Assembly (NCBI RefSeq): GCF_963662255.1
Contig: NC_085067.1
Coordinates: 10,727,648 to 10,791,647, forward strand
DNA from: Cinclus cinclus
Taxonomy: Eukaryota; Chordata; Aves; Passeriformes; Cinclidae
Length of the DNA stretch: 64,000 bases
Reading direction: 5' to 3'
The position numbers were made by a program, and so were the translations under genes. The notes under the pieces are model-generated. The model searched no databases. It saw only the letters and a program-made list of their open reading frames with translations, and was not told the origin of the DNA. This document shows, one piece after another, positions 35,901-47,640 of this stretch (position 1 is the stretch's first letter; each line of letters begins with the position of its first letter).

Positions 35901-37412
35901 CTGCTCCTTGCAAACCTTTTTATGGAGCCACACATGGTTACTGAGCCTGGCTTCCAGCACTGCTCCTACATGTGACAGCAGGACATGGGAACACAACCTG
36001 GACACAATGATAAATCTGTGTCCCCAGACAAGACCATTCAGGGTGGGGTTTTTTTGTTGTTTTTGGGGTTTTTTTTTTTGTTTGTTTGTTTATTTTTTGT
36101 TGGGTTTTTGTTTGTTTGTTTGTTTGTTTTGTTTGGTTGGGGATTTTTTTGTTTTTGTTTTTTTGTTTTTTAAATCCTGCTATCTCTGAAGCTCATTCTT
36201 TAAGAATTAAGACAGACACCTGCCTTGCACTCATGGGTTTTCATCCTTTCTGCTGACTCACGCTTCTTCACCTCCTCCACTTCCTTCAAAAGATTCTCCA
36301 GGGATTTCTGGAGTTTGACCTGGAAAGAGGAAAAATGGGCTCAGCTCACTCCAACAAGCACCCGCTGAGCACTGCAGGTTGGCTGGCTCCCCTCTGCCTG
36401 GGGAGAGACACTGACCCAGTGCCAGGCAGTGCCAGTACTGGCACCCAAACCAAGCAGCTGTGCTCTTCACTCTGCTCGCAGTGTTAACCCTCCCCATGCT
36501 CCTCCAGTTTCCCCTATGTTTTTCCTCACTATTAAGGTTCTGGAGACCAAAGTGACTGCCCTTTTTCAGCGCTGGGGTGAAGGGTGGATGCTGGTACTGC
36601 CAGGATCATATCTGGGATGTGGAGTTTGGGTGCCAGCATTCCTCCACCGAGGAAAAGTGTCCTCAGGGACCCACCGGCTCAGCTTCTCCCGGGGCTGTGA
36701 ATGGGCAGGGAGCCAGGCTGCCTCCCTGAGGTGGGTGGAAGGGGTGAGCCTGGGTTCCAAACCAACGGTTTGGAAGATAATGCGGGTCCAGCCTTACCTC
36801 TGCGGCTGGAAGGCGGCTGCGGGGCGGGGGGTGGGAGTCGTCAGCTTCTGCGCCGCCCCTTCTTCTGCTTTCCTAGCGATGCCACCGGGCATGTTGGGGT
36901 CCGGGTGGCCGCACACCTCCGTGCCAGAGTGTCTCGGGGCACGACAGGGGCCCCGGTGCCTCAGCCTACCCTACCTTGTAAAGGTGCGCCGCCTCCTCGA
37001 TGGGGTAGACGGTGTGCGGGCGGTGGAGCAGGGACTCCCGACACACCACGCAGATGGGCTCCTCGTCCTCCTCGCAGAACAGCTTCAGGCGCTCGTCGTG
37101 CTGGGGGCACAGGGGGGTGCCCAGCTCCAGCTCGGGCCCCGGGCCGCCCCGCAGCCCCAACTGGCGGATGCTCTCCACGATATTGGCCAGCTGCCGGTTG
37201 GGTCGGAAGCCGCTGCGGTGGCAGGAGGCCCGGCACTGCGGGCAGGAGAAGGGCCCGTCGGCCCACAGCCCCTTGTCCTGGCAGTGTTTGGCGATGCAGC
37301 CCCGGCAGAAGTTGTGGCCGCAGTCGATGCTGACCGGCTCGCTCATGTACTCCAGGCAGATGGGGCAGATGGCCTCCTCCTGCAGCCGCTCCAGGGCACC
37401 TGCCAGCGCCAT
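32926..37412 (-). CDS. TRIM-family E3 ubiquitin ligase (RING, B-box2, coiled coil, PRY-SPRY), 490 aa
   Basis: Six coding exons on the minus strand: 36975-37412, 36224-36319, 34772-35002, 34656-34678, 33993-34105 and 32926-33497. Lengths 438, 96, 231, 23, 113 and 572 nt join in frame, and the 96/231/23 nt pattern is typical of class IV TRIM genes. Residues 16-61 form a C3HC4 RING (CPICLEYMSEP, CGHNFCRGC, CPQC). A B-box2 follows at about 102-140 (CPQHDERLKLFC, CVVC, HRPH). Exons 2-3 encode a Glu/Lys/Leu-rich coiled coil, and the last exon a PRY-SPRY domain (LDPETAHPDL, GRHYWEVQVG, GIFLDYEAGEISFYN). RING domains recruit E2 enzymes for ubiquitin transfer and PRY-SPRY binds targets. TRIM27/TRIM39/TRIM11-type proteins are the nearest I recognise; I cannot assign an orthologue. 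Intron 2 uses a GC donor. The gene starts in a CpG-rich region between two chemokine genes. Confidence 0.93.
34578..34645. repeat. Three-copy 22-23 bp tandem repeat in TRIM intron 4
   Basis: Three adjacent copies of a unit like catggcacctaccaggaaaa occur next to the donor of the 23-nt exon. Confidence 0.75.
35388..35430 (-). mobile_element. Short CR1 3' remnant in TRIM intron 2
   Basis: aatcataaaatcatggaatgg followed by a short ttcagttaaag stretch. Only the terminal part of a CR1 remains. Confidence 0.55.
36047..36172. repeat. (GTTT)n-rich low-complexity tract in TRIM intron 2
   Basis: About 125 bp of G/T-only sequence with GTTT repeats and T runs, ending about 50 bp from the GC donor of this intron. 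Confidence 0.9.
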
Positions 37413-37700
37413 GGGGGCCCGATGGTCCCGACGGGCACTGCCCTCGCCCCTCGTCAGCCGGCAAAGGCGGGCTCGCAGGAAGGCACGGTTGGCACGGCCC
37501 TACGGTGAGGAGGTACCGGCAGTGCCATGAAAGGCTGGAGGACGAGCTAGCCTTGCTGCCGGCTAGCACGGGCCACTGAGCCTCCGTGCTGCCGGGGGGA
37601 GGAGCTGGCACCGGCCGACAGCTGCAAGCCAGTCCCAAAGGCTGGCACTGCCTCCAGCCCGGCGGGGCAAAGCCAGAGGAAACCTCCGCGGGGAGAGCGA
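36800..37700. promoter_or_regulatory. CpG-rich promoter region and first exon of the TRIM gene
   Basis: CpG dinucleotides are frequent through the RING exon and about 300 bp upstream of it, in contrast with the flanks. No TATA box is visible upstream of the ATG at 37412. This suggests a CpG-island promoter. Confidence 0.6.
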
Positions 37701-38128
37701 GACTTATTAGGAAGCACCAGAAATAACCCGTGGTCAGAGACAGCCCCGGGCCGGCACGGTGGTGGAGATGGGGTCGGGTCTGGTGTTGGCTGAGCTCAGC
37801 AGCCCGTGGAGCTCCTGTGGCACTTGCCCGCTGCCCAAAGCTGTTGGCCGAGGTCGGGGACCCCTCTCCACACCAACAATTTTGCCAAAACATCCCCCGT
37901 GACACCCAATGCAGAGAGCCGGGAGCTGGGCAGGAGGCAGGAGGGACAGGGAGGATGAAAAGTGCTCTCCCATGCATGTACAGAGGGGCTGGGGGACAGC
38001 CAGGCATCACCCCATCGCCCACAGACCCTCGAGGGTCAGCCCTGACCCCCTTCCAGCCACTGCTATGTACCCCAGTCTCTGTGGAGCATCCCAAGAACCA
38101 CTGGGAGAAGTTGCAAGTTTTGCTCCTT

Positions 38129-38134
38129 TTTATT
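38129..38134 (-). terminator. Polyadenylation signal of the CCL24-like gene
   Basis: AATAAA on the minus strand about 230 nt after the stop codon. An ATTTATTT element lies between them at about 38196-38203. Confidence 0.5.
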
Positions 38135-38359
38135 ATATAAAAATAACTTCAACACATTCAGGACAAAGAAGAATGAGAAGTTTCACTGAAAATGCCAAAT
38201 AAATTAAGACTGCCCTTGTACAACCTTCAATAAAAGAGCTAAACACTGAGTTGAATACCCTGCCAAATTTCCAGGCAATGAGAAAATGGAATATGTCTTG
38301 GAGGTATCCATGAAAGCAGGTCCTTGCAGACATGATGCTTGGAGAGAGCAGGATATTGC

Positions 38360-39036
38360 TCATTCTCTGTGCTCATTGTCCTTTAATTGATTCATTATGT
38401 CGTGGACCCACTTGTCCTTAGGGTTGGCACAGACCAGCTTGTCCTTGCTGGTGGTAAATCTGGAAAAGGAAATCCAGTGAGGAAAGGACTGGGAAAGAAG
38501 ACAGAGAGGAGAGTGGGACCACCTGCTCCATGCCACCAGTGAAGCCCACCAGACACCTCTACAGGCTGCAAAACAGCCTTAGGGAAATGGGGTGGCTCCA
38601 TGTCCTTACAGGTATCCTGCTCTCTGCCACTTAAGCCACTTGTCCCCAGCATCTCTACATCTGGGAAACCATCCTGGCTGAGTCTATGTGAGGTGAGGGA
38701 GGTGACCAGCAAAAGCTCTTTTGGCTCAAGTCTAATAGGGAGGTCAACAAACTAGCTGCCTGGGTTGTGGGATTGACCTCTGATATGTTCCCAGGCTTTT
38801 CTCCTCACATGGGAGAGCTCTTCCAAGTGCTTTTCCATGTCAGGATGAGGTATGATGTGGGGTTCCCTGATACTCTCGGGACAAGCAGGGTCCCCAGAAA
38901 CAGGGAAGATGATCTACTCACATCACGGCTGGCGGGGAGCAGTGGCTGCCCATGTACTCATACTTTACCACATGGCTCAAGGGCAATGGTCTGGTGATGT
39001 ACTCAATACAGCAGGGACCATAAAAGTTGAGAGAAA
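38360..39036 (-). CDS. CC chemokine, CCL24/eotaxin-2-like, exons 2 and 3 only
   Basis: Exon 2 is at 38922-39036 (115 nt) and exon 3 at 38360-38459 (100 nt), with good acceptors and a GTGAGT donor, in the same phases as the other chemokines here. The encoded part begins SLNFYGPCCIEYITRPLPLS, continues HVVKYEYMGSHCSPPAV, then IFTTSKDKLVCANPKDKWVH, and ends NQLKDNEHRE. All four cysteines are present and the frame is open to a TGA stop. PCC, the VVxY spacing, IFTT and the extra charged C-terminus recall human CCL24. The first exon, encoding the signal peptide, was not found in the 8 kb up to HIP1. It may be a short divergent exon I missed, or lost. If complete, it would be a secreted attractant for eosinophil- or T-cell-type leukocytes. 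Confidence 0.75.
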
Positions 39037-40109
39037 CTGGAAGAGAAGTTTTCTGATTACACCAGACCAGGAAAAATGCCAGTGGGGAATAGGAATCAGA
39101 AGATGAGAAGATCCCCAGGAAGTGCTGGGGAAGTGGAGGAAGTGCTGCTCCCACAGCAGGTGGGCAGGCTCCATACAGCCCATGAATTCTCAGCTGCTAT
39201 CACAGCCCAGCCCCAGCTCGGCACATCTGTTCCCTTCTCTGAAGCTCTTTCCCCATGGACTGGCTTGCTTTCATCCCAGATCCTGCTAAAGGGTTAAACT
39301 CCCAGAGTGAGAGCCAGTTGAGACAGCTGGAATCAAGGTTGAGGTTCTACTAGTGAAGAAGACTCAGAATACCCTGCTCTGAACAGCTGAGGAGCTCATG
39401 ATTCCTCCAGGACCCTTCCTGCTCCATGATTTGCTTTGTCCTATGTTCCAGAGCCCATTCAGACACTAGGATGAAACCTGGTACCTCCAAAGGCATGAGG
39501 TCCTACCACCATCATGGATCCACTTCCCCCTGACACTGCACACAGTGGGACAAGGAAGATGTGAGGAGACCGAAACGCAAAGCTCAGCAAGAAGGAGTGC
39601 AAGGACAGGGACAAACTGCCTGCACACCTTAGGAGCAGGAATGCTGATGGAGCTTGGTGTGCCACTCCAAGGGAGACATGGAACAAAGGACGGAGCAACA
39701 TGGAGGCACTGCAGTAATTCTCTGCTGAAATCAAAACAAATATAAAACAAAAAGTGGTGCAGCATAGCAGTTTTGTGGACAGGCTCCATGGAAAACAATG
39801 CAGCTAATAGGAACTAATCCAAAGGAATGATCTAGATGGAAATAGAAAGCTGAACTTCGCTTAACTCAGAAATACATACTACTTTCCTCACTTCTACATA
39901 TGCTAGTAACTAAAGTCTATCAAACTCCACCTAAACTGCAGATGACATCAACTGTAATTTTACATTTTCCCAAGAAAATAATATAAATATAGCTGAAGTG
40001 GGGAGGGAGGTCAGGAGACTCCAACTTTTTTGCGGTCAGTTATTATCAGTGGCAACCTCTAAAGCTGTCACAGTCTTCTCTGAGCAGTGCTAATAAACTG
40101 CTCAGTGTG

Positions 40110-40175
40110 AGTCACAGAATCACAGAACCACAGAATAATTAATGTTGGAAAAGTCCTCTAAGATCAGGTGTCACC
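40110..40175 (-). mobile_element. CR1 3' remnant
   Basis: cacagaatcacagaaccac and aatgttggaaaagtcctctaa are reversed CR1 terminal phrases. Confidence 0.7.
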
Positions 40176-40636
40176 AGCATCTATCCATTCCCTTCTCCTT
40201 CCATTTCTACCAGCACATTCAGAAACAAACCTGTACAAATTCCCATTCAGAGCAACCCTACACTGGTCTGACACATCTCCACACAGGGACCAGAATAAAA
40301 CTGAAAGGAGGAGAACAGACTGGGGAATGAGCTGGAGCCTCCATGCTGATTGCTCACACAAACACAGCCCAGCTCTGAGCAGTTTTAGCTGAGTGTTCTG
40401 GAATTTCCACAACATTCAACTACAGGTTTGATCAAAATGTCAAGATTTGTTTTGAAAAATCAGTATTTTATAGCAGGAATATAAATGTGCCTCAACATTG
40501 TCAATGAATTCTCCCTCCTTTCAGGTACACTATGGTGTATTTCCTGCTTCCATTCAACCAAAAGGAATTCTTGGAGGTTTTGACACCTCTGTTATTTCCT
40601 CTATTCACTGCTTTCCTCAACTTTGTTCCTTCCTTA

Positions 40637-40747
<111 letters not shown>

Positions 40748-42189
40748 TTATTTATGGAGTCTGTAAAACCTCTGCCGTATGGTGTGCTTCAGCTATAGAT
40801 AGAAACCACACACATTATCTTTGGATCCATCACCAGGACAGTTTTGAGATGTGGGACGAAAACTCTGCTCAGCCCTGAGGGTAGCCTGCTCCACCACACC
40901 ACCTCCCAGGCTGGAGTCATGTCTGGGGGATCACTTTATCACAGTGCTCTTGGGAGCTGCGGGATCACTTATACCAGAAACTGAGTTTAACTGTTTAACT
41001 GAGCAAATCAGTTGGAAACAGAAAGAAAATTACTGGGGCCAGAGATCCCAGGGTGGTGCAGCTCCAAACAAGATCTCAGATGAGAAGAAGCATTTTCAAG
41101 AATTGAGACTTTCCACATGGGAATTGAAATCTGCAAGATGAGAAGTGGCCTAGAAAGAGGGACAAAGAGAATAGTCACTGTCTGTCCCAGAGCAGGAACC
41201 ACGGATTATTCAATGTAAGAATATTCAAGGTAAGAGTCAGGTTCAAATGGAACAGAGGGAGACAGCTCTTCACATGAAGAGCTCCTTGCCAAGGGACACG
41301 GTGAGCACAAGGAAATTTCCTTGAATCTGAGCTTGGATTTCAGAGCGATAAACTTGAGAAGATTTGGAAAATGAGAATGGGTTGAGGGGCTGGGAGCGCA
41401 CTCCAGAATGCAGTACAAATATTGATCTGTCTCTTCAAGGACACATCTGTCTCTGCTCTGGACACATCTGGAGGTATCAAGGCTGATGTAGATGGATCCT
41501 TAGTCTACATCCTCTGGGGCTGTTCATCTTTGATTCCCCAGGACAACTAGTCCAATAGGACCATCGGGGCAACAGAGTAGCTTATGAAATTGCATAGAAA
41601 TCCCTGGTCTGAAATCTCTACACCAGGATGTGCCTCCAGAAAAATGTTTTTGGTAAATGTCAGCAGAAAGACGCCAACAGTTTCTAAGCACACAGCAAGG
41701 CAGAAATACATTGCTGCAGTCCATGCAATTTTCCAAAACAAATCTGGGGCCCCTATGAAAGATTTGCTTTGGCACCAAGAATCTAAAGAGCAGGAGGTAG
41801 CTGGACACCATGTTGAGATGTGGCCCTCACAGGAATGTGCTGGTACTTGCCAGGACAGCCAAATTATGCCTCTGCCATGACACCTTTGTTTCCCCAACAA
41901 TGTGCTCAGTACTGAGCAGCCACTGCCCTGAAGCTGAGCAGGGCTTGTCCAGCAGCTGCAGCACAATGTGACAGGCTTAGCCATGGTTCAGAGAAAGGAA
42001 AATAAAACATTTGGTGCTGGGTTTGCGACGGGCAGGACCTGAGGCTGCCGACCACCAGCGTGACGGCTGCGTTGTCCTTGCACACTCTGCCACCTGTTGT
42101 CATCAGCTGGAGGTACAGGGGACATCTGCAAGTCACGCCTGGAATTGCAGGAATCTTGAAAAAACATTTGATAAGACTGGTGGATGTTG

Positions 42190-42475
42190 GATCATGGAAA
42201 GAATAGAAATCATGGAGTCATTCAGGTTGGAAAAGACCTCTAACATCATTAAGTACAGCACTGTCAAGGCCACCACTAACCGTGGCCCTAAGCATCACAT
42301 GTCTACTTCTGTTAAATCGCTCCAGGGATGGTAACTCCACTACTGCCCTGGGCAGCCTGTTCCAATGCTTGACCACTCTTTCAGTGAAGAAATTTTCCAT
42401 AATATCCAACCTGAACTTCCCTTGGTTCAGCTTGAGGTAGTTTCCCCTTGTCCTATCACTTGTTCCTTAGGAGCA
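42190..42475 (-). mobile_element. CR1 3' fragment
   Basis: gaaatcatggagtcattcag, ttggaaaagacctctaacat, gaccactctttcagtgaag and ttgaggtagtttccccttg in reverse CR1 order. Confidence 0.87.
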
Positions 42476-42734
42476 GAACCTGACCCCCAACTGGCTCCAC
42501 CCTCCAGCCAGAGAGTTGTAGAGACCCAGAATGTTTCCTGTATCATAAAGGGAAGACAGGGATATACTGGGTCTTCAGATCCATGCCCATGCCGTGCTGC
42601 AGTACCTGCCTTGTGCTCTCCGAACACTGCTCCACAGTGAGCACAGGACTCCCATACCCAACTTTGCACACCCCAAGTCTTACACAGAAATCCTTTCCTC
42701 AGTGATCCCACTCTGGCAGCCAAAGCTCCCAACA

Positions 42735-42952
42735 CAGAAATAAAGGAAGAATTAGGAAGAATTTCTTCACAGGAAGGGTGATAAGACATTGGAATGGGCT
42801 GTCCAGGGAGGTGGTGGAGTCACCATCCCTGGAGGTGTTTAAGGAAAGACTGGATCTGACCCTTAGTGCCATGAACTGATTGGCCTGGTGGTGATCAGTC
42901 ATAGGTTGGACTTGATGATCTCACAGCTCTTTTCCAACCAACTGATTTTGTG
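42735..42952 (+). mobile_element. CR1 3' end
   Basis: gaatttcttcacaggaaggg, ccctggaggtgtttaagg, ttggacttgatgatctcac and ttttccaaccaactgatttt. It forms an inverted pair with the CR1 copy at 42190-42475. Confidence 0.85.
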
Positions 42953-45608
42953 AAACTAGGTTTGCCATGTTCTGCCTTGAAGAGACTTGTGCTCGGTGGG
43001 GTGCTCCAGCTGGACCTGCTGGCCATGCCAAGGGGAAGCTCTCTAGCAAGTGGCAAAAACAGTTCCCACCTCCAGGTCCTGCCCACGAGCTGGTTTCTCA
43101 GCCCTGCAGCCCCAGCCTTCTTGTGGAGTTCAGGTCTTCTCCTGCAGATCCATCTGAAAGCCTCTTCAGCTTTGCTTTTGAATTCTTGGGCAAGCAGAGG
43201 CAGTTGCTGAGGCTTCCATGCAGAAAACACAGCAGATTATGTTTTAGTTACAGCCCTCCTTGTAACACCTAGGCAAGTAGGAGACCTAGACAGGACAGAG
43301 GTGAGGGCCCTATGGACCTCAAGCACCTTAGTCAAGCAGTCCTCTCCAAGACCCCCTCCCAGTCCCAGACTGCTCTGCCTCCAATGCTCTCCCAGGTCCA
43401 GCACCAGGACTGCCCCACATAGCAGCCCAGGGTCTCTCTGGAAGCAAAGACTCAGCAGCAGTATCTGTTTGCTCAAAGCATTCAAAACGTGGGATCAAAA
43501 GATGAAAAATCCTTCCCAGGCTCCCATGCCTGCTCCTCCTGGCACAATCTTTGCTCCCCAAGGACACTCCTGCTGGGTCTGGACCATTACTCTGCCCTCT
43601 CCAGGTGGGCACTTCAGCTCATAAGTTGCTTTTATCCCAGAGTCTGAGCAAATTACCCCATCACCACGACAGGGCTGCATCTGGGGCTGCAATACTGGGT
43701 TTCTGAAAGGCTTGGTATTTCACTGCCCCTTTGAGATGTGGCCCCAGGAACAGCTCATCTTCTTGGGTGGGATCAGGATGGTGTGCCTTGGAATGTGTAA
43801 AGGGACTATTTAAGGGGATCCATTTGGCATCCTTTTTTCCCACCGCCAAGGGGGAAAGAGCAGGATCTTAGTACAGAGCCCTGTGCCAGCCCACTCTGGC
43901 ACAGCCAGCAGCAAAACAGAGGGAGGACTGTGGAGCTCTGTGATTCTGATTTCCTGCAGAAACAAGGGGGATTTGTGCTCTCCCCAAGCCCAGGCCAGAT
44001 CGCAGGAGGGTGATGAGTGTTGCAGCAGCACCCTGGGACTCTCCAGCTCTGGCTGGGGAGGGAATTGGAAAAACAGACTCTAGTGCCCAGCCCCTGCAAA
44101 AAGAGCATCCCATAGACCCTGCAGTCCCTTCTGGCTCCTCTCCTGCCACTTGTCCTTCCCCTTTGGGTTAAGGGTGTCCTGACAGAATAGGAGCAGACCC
44201 CCTTTAGGGTCCTGTGGACAAGAACCTCTGGGCATGGAGCAGGAAGAAGAAACTGCCCTACAGAGCCCTGCAACAGGGGAAGGATGAGCAGTCCGACCAC
44301 ATGCCTGGCCTGAGCAGCACTTGGTGGGTGCCACATACTGCTGAGCAGGAAAAAAAGAGAGGGCATACATTATCCTCTCCATGTCCAGATAATGTCTATC
44401 CCCACACAGGCCAGACACCCCCATGAGGGGCTCTGTCATCACCCTTCAGTCCAGCCTCTTGGACAGGAGTGAGAAACAGGTGAACCCCAGCCATGGCTTC
44501 CAAAAAGGACCTGCTGGGAAGGAAGAGAAATGTCCTGCTCTACCTCCACCCTGCTCACTTTCAGCCCTTCCTCATCATCTCCCCATGGAACCTGAGACAG
44601 AGAACAGAAACTCCACAGGAACAGCTCTGTGCCTTCCCCTCTCAACTATCTGACAACAAGGCACTCTCTCCCACTGGAAAGAAGCCCCTCAAATCTCTGC
44701 AGAGCCCCACAGCACATTCCAGCCCAGGGTGGTCTGACCAGCAGCCCATGGTCTAGATCCCAGTTCCATCCTCTTACAGCCCCTTCCTGGGGGAGGCAGG
44801 AGCAGCCAGTAGAAATAGCCTGTTCTGTCTCACATCCAAGTACCTTCCTCTACTCCTGCCCAGGAGTACTCCTGGCTAGGGAAGAAGAGGATATGACTCT
44901 GCTCTTCAGTAGGAGAGAGCAGCTACACCAGGCCTCAGCCTAGTGGTCCCTTGCCATGGGCTCCAGGAGCAAGATGTTCCCAGCAAGGTGGAGGGTGGGA
45001 AAGGTCCAGATCACAAGGATACCACTGTCTTTTGTCCAATGCCCTCCTTTGCTCTTCCTTTCCTCCATCTCTATTCAGCAGTGATGTAATTTCTTCCATT
45101 ATTAATCACCTTACTGCAATAGTGGATGAATCAAACCCATTAAACCTCCCTGGAAGCAGCCCCAAGGAAGGAGGCAGGTTTCCAGAAAGTACATTAAGGA
45201 GAATGCAAACAGGCAATTGAGACAAGCCACAGTGGGAGGAATGGCCTTGCTGCTCTGTGCAGGCCATTTTCCATCAGCTGGAATTTGATATCTAATGTAC
45301 AGGGACTGGGAAGGCCTGTGGTACTAACAGCCTTTCACACACCCTGCTGGGCAGCTCCAGGAGGGTCCTGGTGTGGCAATTATTTCAGCTGAAAAGCCAC
45401 AAAATAGAGTTATGTTAGGAGAGTTGCTTATACAAGAGCTCCTGACAGCCCACATCCTAAAGAGCTGTTCCCAGATTGCCCCATCACCCCAGCAGTGTTT
45501 TGCACAGTTCCTCCCCACCTGGAGCAAAGTCAGCTTTTAAGGATGCAGGAACCCAGCTGGCACAACCCCACCACGGCCCATTTGCCATATTTGGGGCAGT
45601 CTCTTCAC

Positions 45609-45632
45609 AAAAAAAAAAAAAAAAAAAAAAAA
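45609..45632. repeat. Poly-A tract
   Basis: 24 consecutive A. No retro-copy is recognisable upstream of it. Confidence 0.95.
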
Positions 45633-45737
45633 GAATAATTTCTCCCCATATTGCAGAAATGCTCCTACTGAGAAATTTGCCTGTGGAATAGGACAGTAGT
45701 CCTGGCCAAAATTACAGGAGTCAGCAATTCACCAGGT

Positions 45738-45790
45738 TGAGAGAATCCCAGAATGGTTTGGGTTGGAAGAAACCTTAAAACTCATCCTTG
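45738..45790 (-). mobile_element. CR1 3' remnant
   Basis: gaatcccagaatggtttggg followed by ttggaagaaaccttaaaact. Confidence 0.75.
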
Positions 45791-46337
45791 TCACTGAAAA
45801 AGCAGGAAAAACAAAATCTCTCCAACAGTTTTTAGTGTTAGAGAACTCAAGCATTACTTTATTCTGGGCAAGATGTGCAACAGAAGTCATTTCATCCACA
45901 CATCACCTCCTTGTGCAAAGAAAATAATTCCATCACACGTCTCTTTTCAAGATTTTTCACACTCATACAGTCAAAACCCAGAGACATTCATTAGTTCAAT
46001 GTTTATTGGTCCCAAGTTACACAGTTCTTAGTACTTGGTTTCCTATTGGTTATTGATCACTTCACCTTCAATGCTAATCTGGTCCTCATTCTCCTCTTAT
46101 GATCTTTGCCCAGACCAGGTGTCTCCCGACACACCAGGATGTTCAAGTGTTGATGTTCCTTAATCGTCGCTAATCTCTTGTGCATCCTCTGGCAGCTCCA
46201 ACACTGAGATGTTAAACTCATCATGCCTTGGGAACAGTCTCTTGAAAAGAAACTTCCATTCCCTTCCCCCACGGCAAAAATAAACAAAACCCCTCATTAA
46301 AGTTAGTATAAAATTTTAGAAGCTGTATCATTTCCAA

Positions 46338-46530
46338 CACTTCTGTTCCACTCCCTGCCATGGGACACCTTCCACTGTCCCAGGCTGCTCCAAGCTTCAT
46401 CCAATGTGGCCTGGATAACTTCCAGGGACGGGGCAGCCACAGATTCTCCAGGCAATCTGTGCCATGGCTTCAACCACCCTTACAAGCCAAGAATTCCTTC
46501 CCGATATCTAATCTAACCCTACACAAATCT
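46338..46530 (-). mobile_element. CR1 3' fragment
   Basis: cactccctgccatgggacac, ccaggctgctccaagcttc and ggcaatctgtgccatgg in reverse order. The terminal octamers are lost. Confidence 0.75.
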
Positions 46531-46779
46531 CTGATCAGAGTGATGGGACCAGAGACAGAGGGTCAGATCAGGTTATGCTAATGTACAGTCCAGCTGCTCA
46601 GGGGAAGAAAAATCCTTCTCTCACCTCTCCTTTTTCAGACACTTGTAATCACATTTTGCACCTCTACCTATGCTATGCCCTTCTTCTGGGCTCTTCCAGC
46701 TGTGTCTTCAGCACTCACCTCCAGACCTCCCACCCACAGCCTGGACCCCACAAAGGAAGACCCCCACACAACCCTTCCA

Positions 46780-47640
46780 CAGGCTGCGGGACCCTGGCCG
46801 CCCTGACAGAGGGTAGAGCTGCCTCCTCCACCCCCGGCCCCAGGCAGGGCTGGGGAGCCCCGAACCACCCGCTGCGCCAAGCACAGCCTGAAAAGGGGGC
46901 TCAGACCTGCGAGGGGTTGAGCTGGGCCTGAGACGGACAGGAGGCGGGCAGTGGCGTCGTGTCACCCCCGTGGTCACAATCTGGGCTCGGCTGAGGGGCC
47001 GCAGCCCCGCAGGCCGCACGGACGAACTGTAAGGACCCCTGCGGCCTACGGACCCGGATGGCTCAGCCGCGGCTGGAAGCCGTTCGATATCGGTCCCCCG
47101 GGACTGGCGGACTCCGCGGCGGCGCCCCATACACGGCCGAGCCTTCTCGGCGAGGTCCGAGCGCTCCTCGAGTCCCGCGCGGGCCCGCCATCAGCGACAT
47201 CCCCCGCCACCGCCAGGGGGAGCCACACCCCGCTCCGGTGAGGGGCGGTGCAGGACACCAAAGGGTGAGCGGCAGCTCCGTGGGCCAATTACAGCAGGGA
47301 GCGGCGCGAAGGCGTGACCACAGCGCAGGGGTAGGCGGTGCTAAGGGCGCGCTCTCTGAAGGAGGGGCAGAGGACTCGGGGTGGGGGCGGGAGCCAGCGT
47401 TGACTGATGCCCATCCGAACCAATGAGCTTGGTGGTGGCCACGGAGGGGCGATGCCGGGATCCAATGAGAGCGAGAAGCCGGGCCGGCGAGCGGAGCTGA
47501 GGGTGGAAGGGTGGTGCCCTCGGAGCAGTCCCTACCGTGAGTGGCATGTGGGCGGGCCAATGGCGCTGGGCCCGCGAGGCGGCGGCGCTGCGCGGGGCGG
47601 CGGGGCCGGGGCGGTGGCGGGCTCGGGGCGGCCATGGACC
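46780..47640 (+). promoter_or_regulatory. HIP1: HIP1 CpG-island promoter with four CCAAT boxes
   Basis: GC-rich, CpG-dense sequence without a TATA box. CCAAT boxes in the same orientation lie at 47285-47289, 47420-47424, 47462-47466 and 47557-47561. GGGGGCGGG-type GC boxes lie between them, near 47385. The layout suits an NF-Y/Sp1-driven, widely expressed promoter upstream of the HIP1 start codon. Confidence 0.7.

Noticed and set aside
36429..37508. 359-codon plus-strand frame
   Set aside because: Antisense shadow of the RING/B-box exon of the TRIM gene.
40270..40350. Hydrophobic minus-strand segment as the missing first exon of the CCL24-like gene
   Set aside because: A GGAAATTCC site lies upstream at 40400-40408, but the hydrophobic frame has no nearby in-frame ATG, there is no TATA box, and the candidate donors are weak.
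41600..41790. Minus-strand frame with a CC pair as a further chemokine exon
   Set aside because: Cysteine spacing does not fit, there is no acceptor or donor in the right phase, and no matching exon 3.
45609..45632. Poly-A tract as the tail of a processed pseudogene
   Set aside because: No gene-like sequence upstream and no target-site duplication seen.
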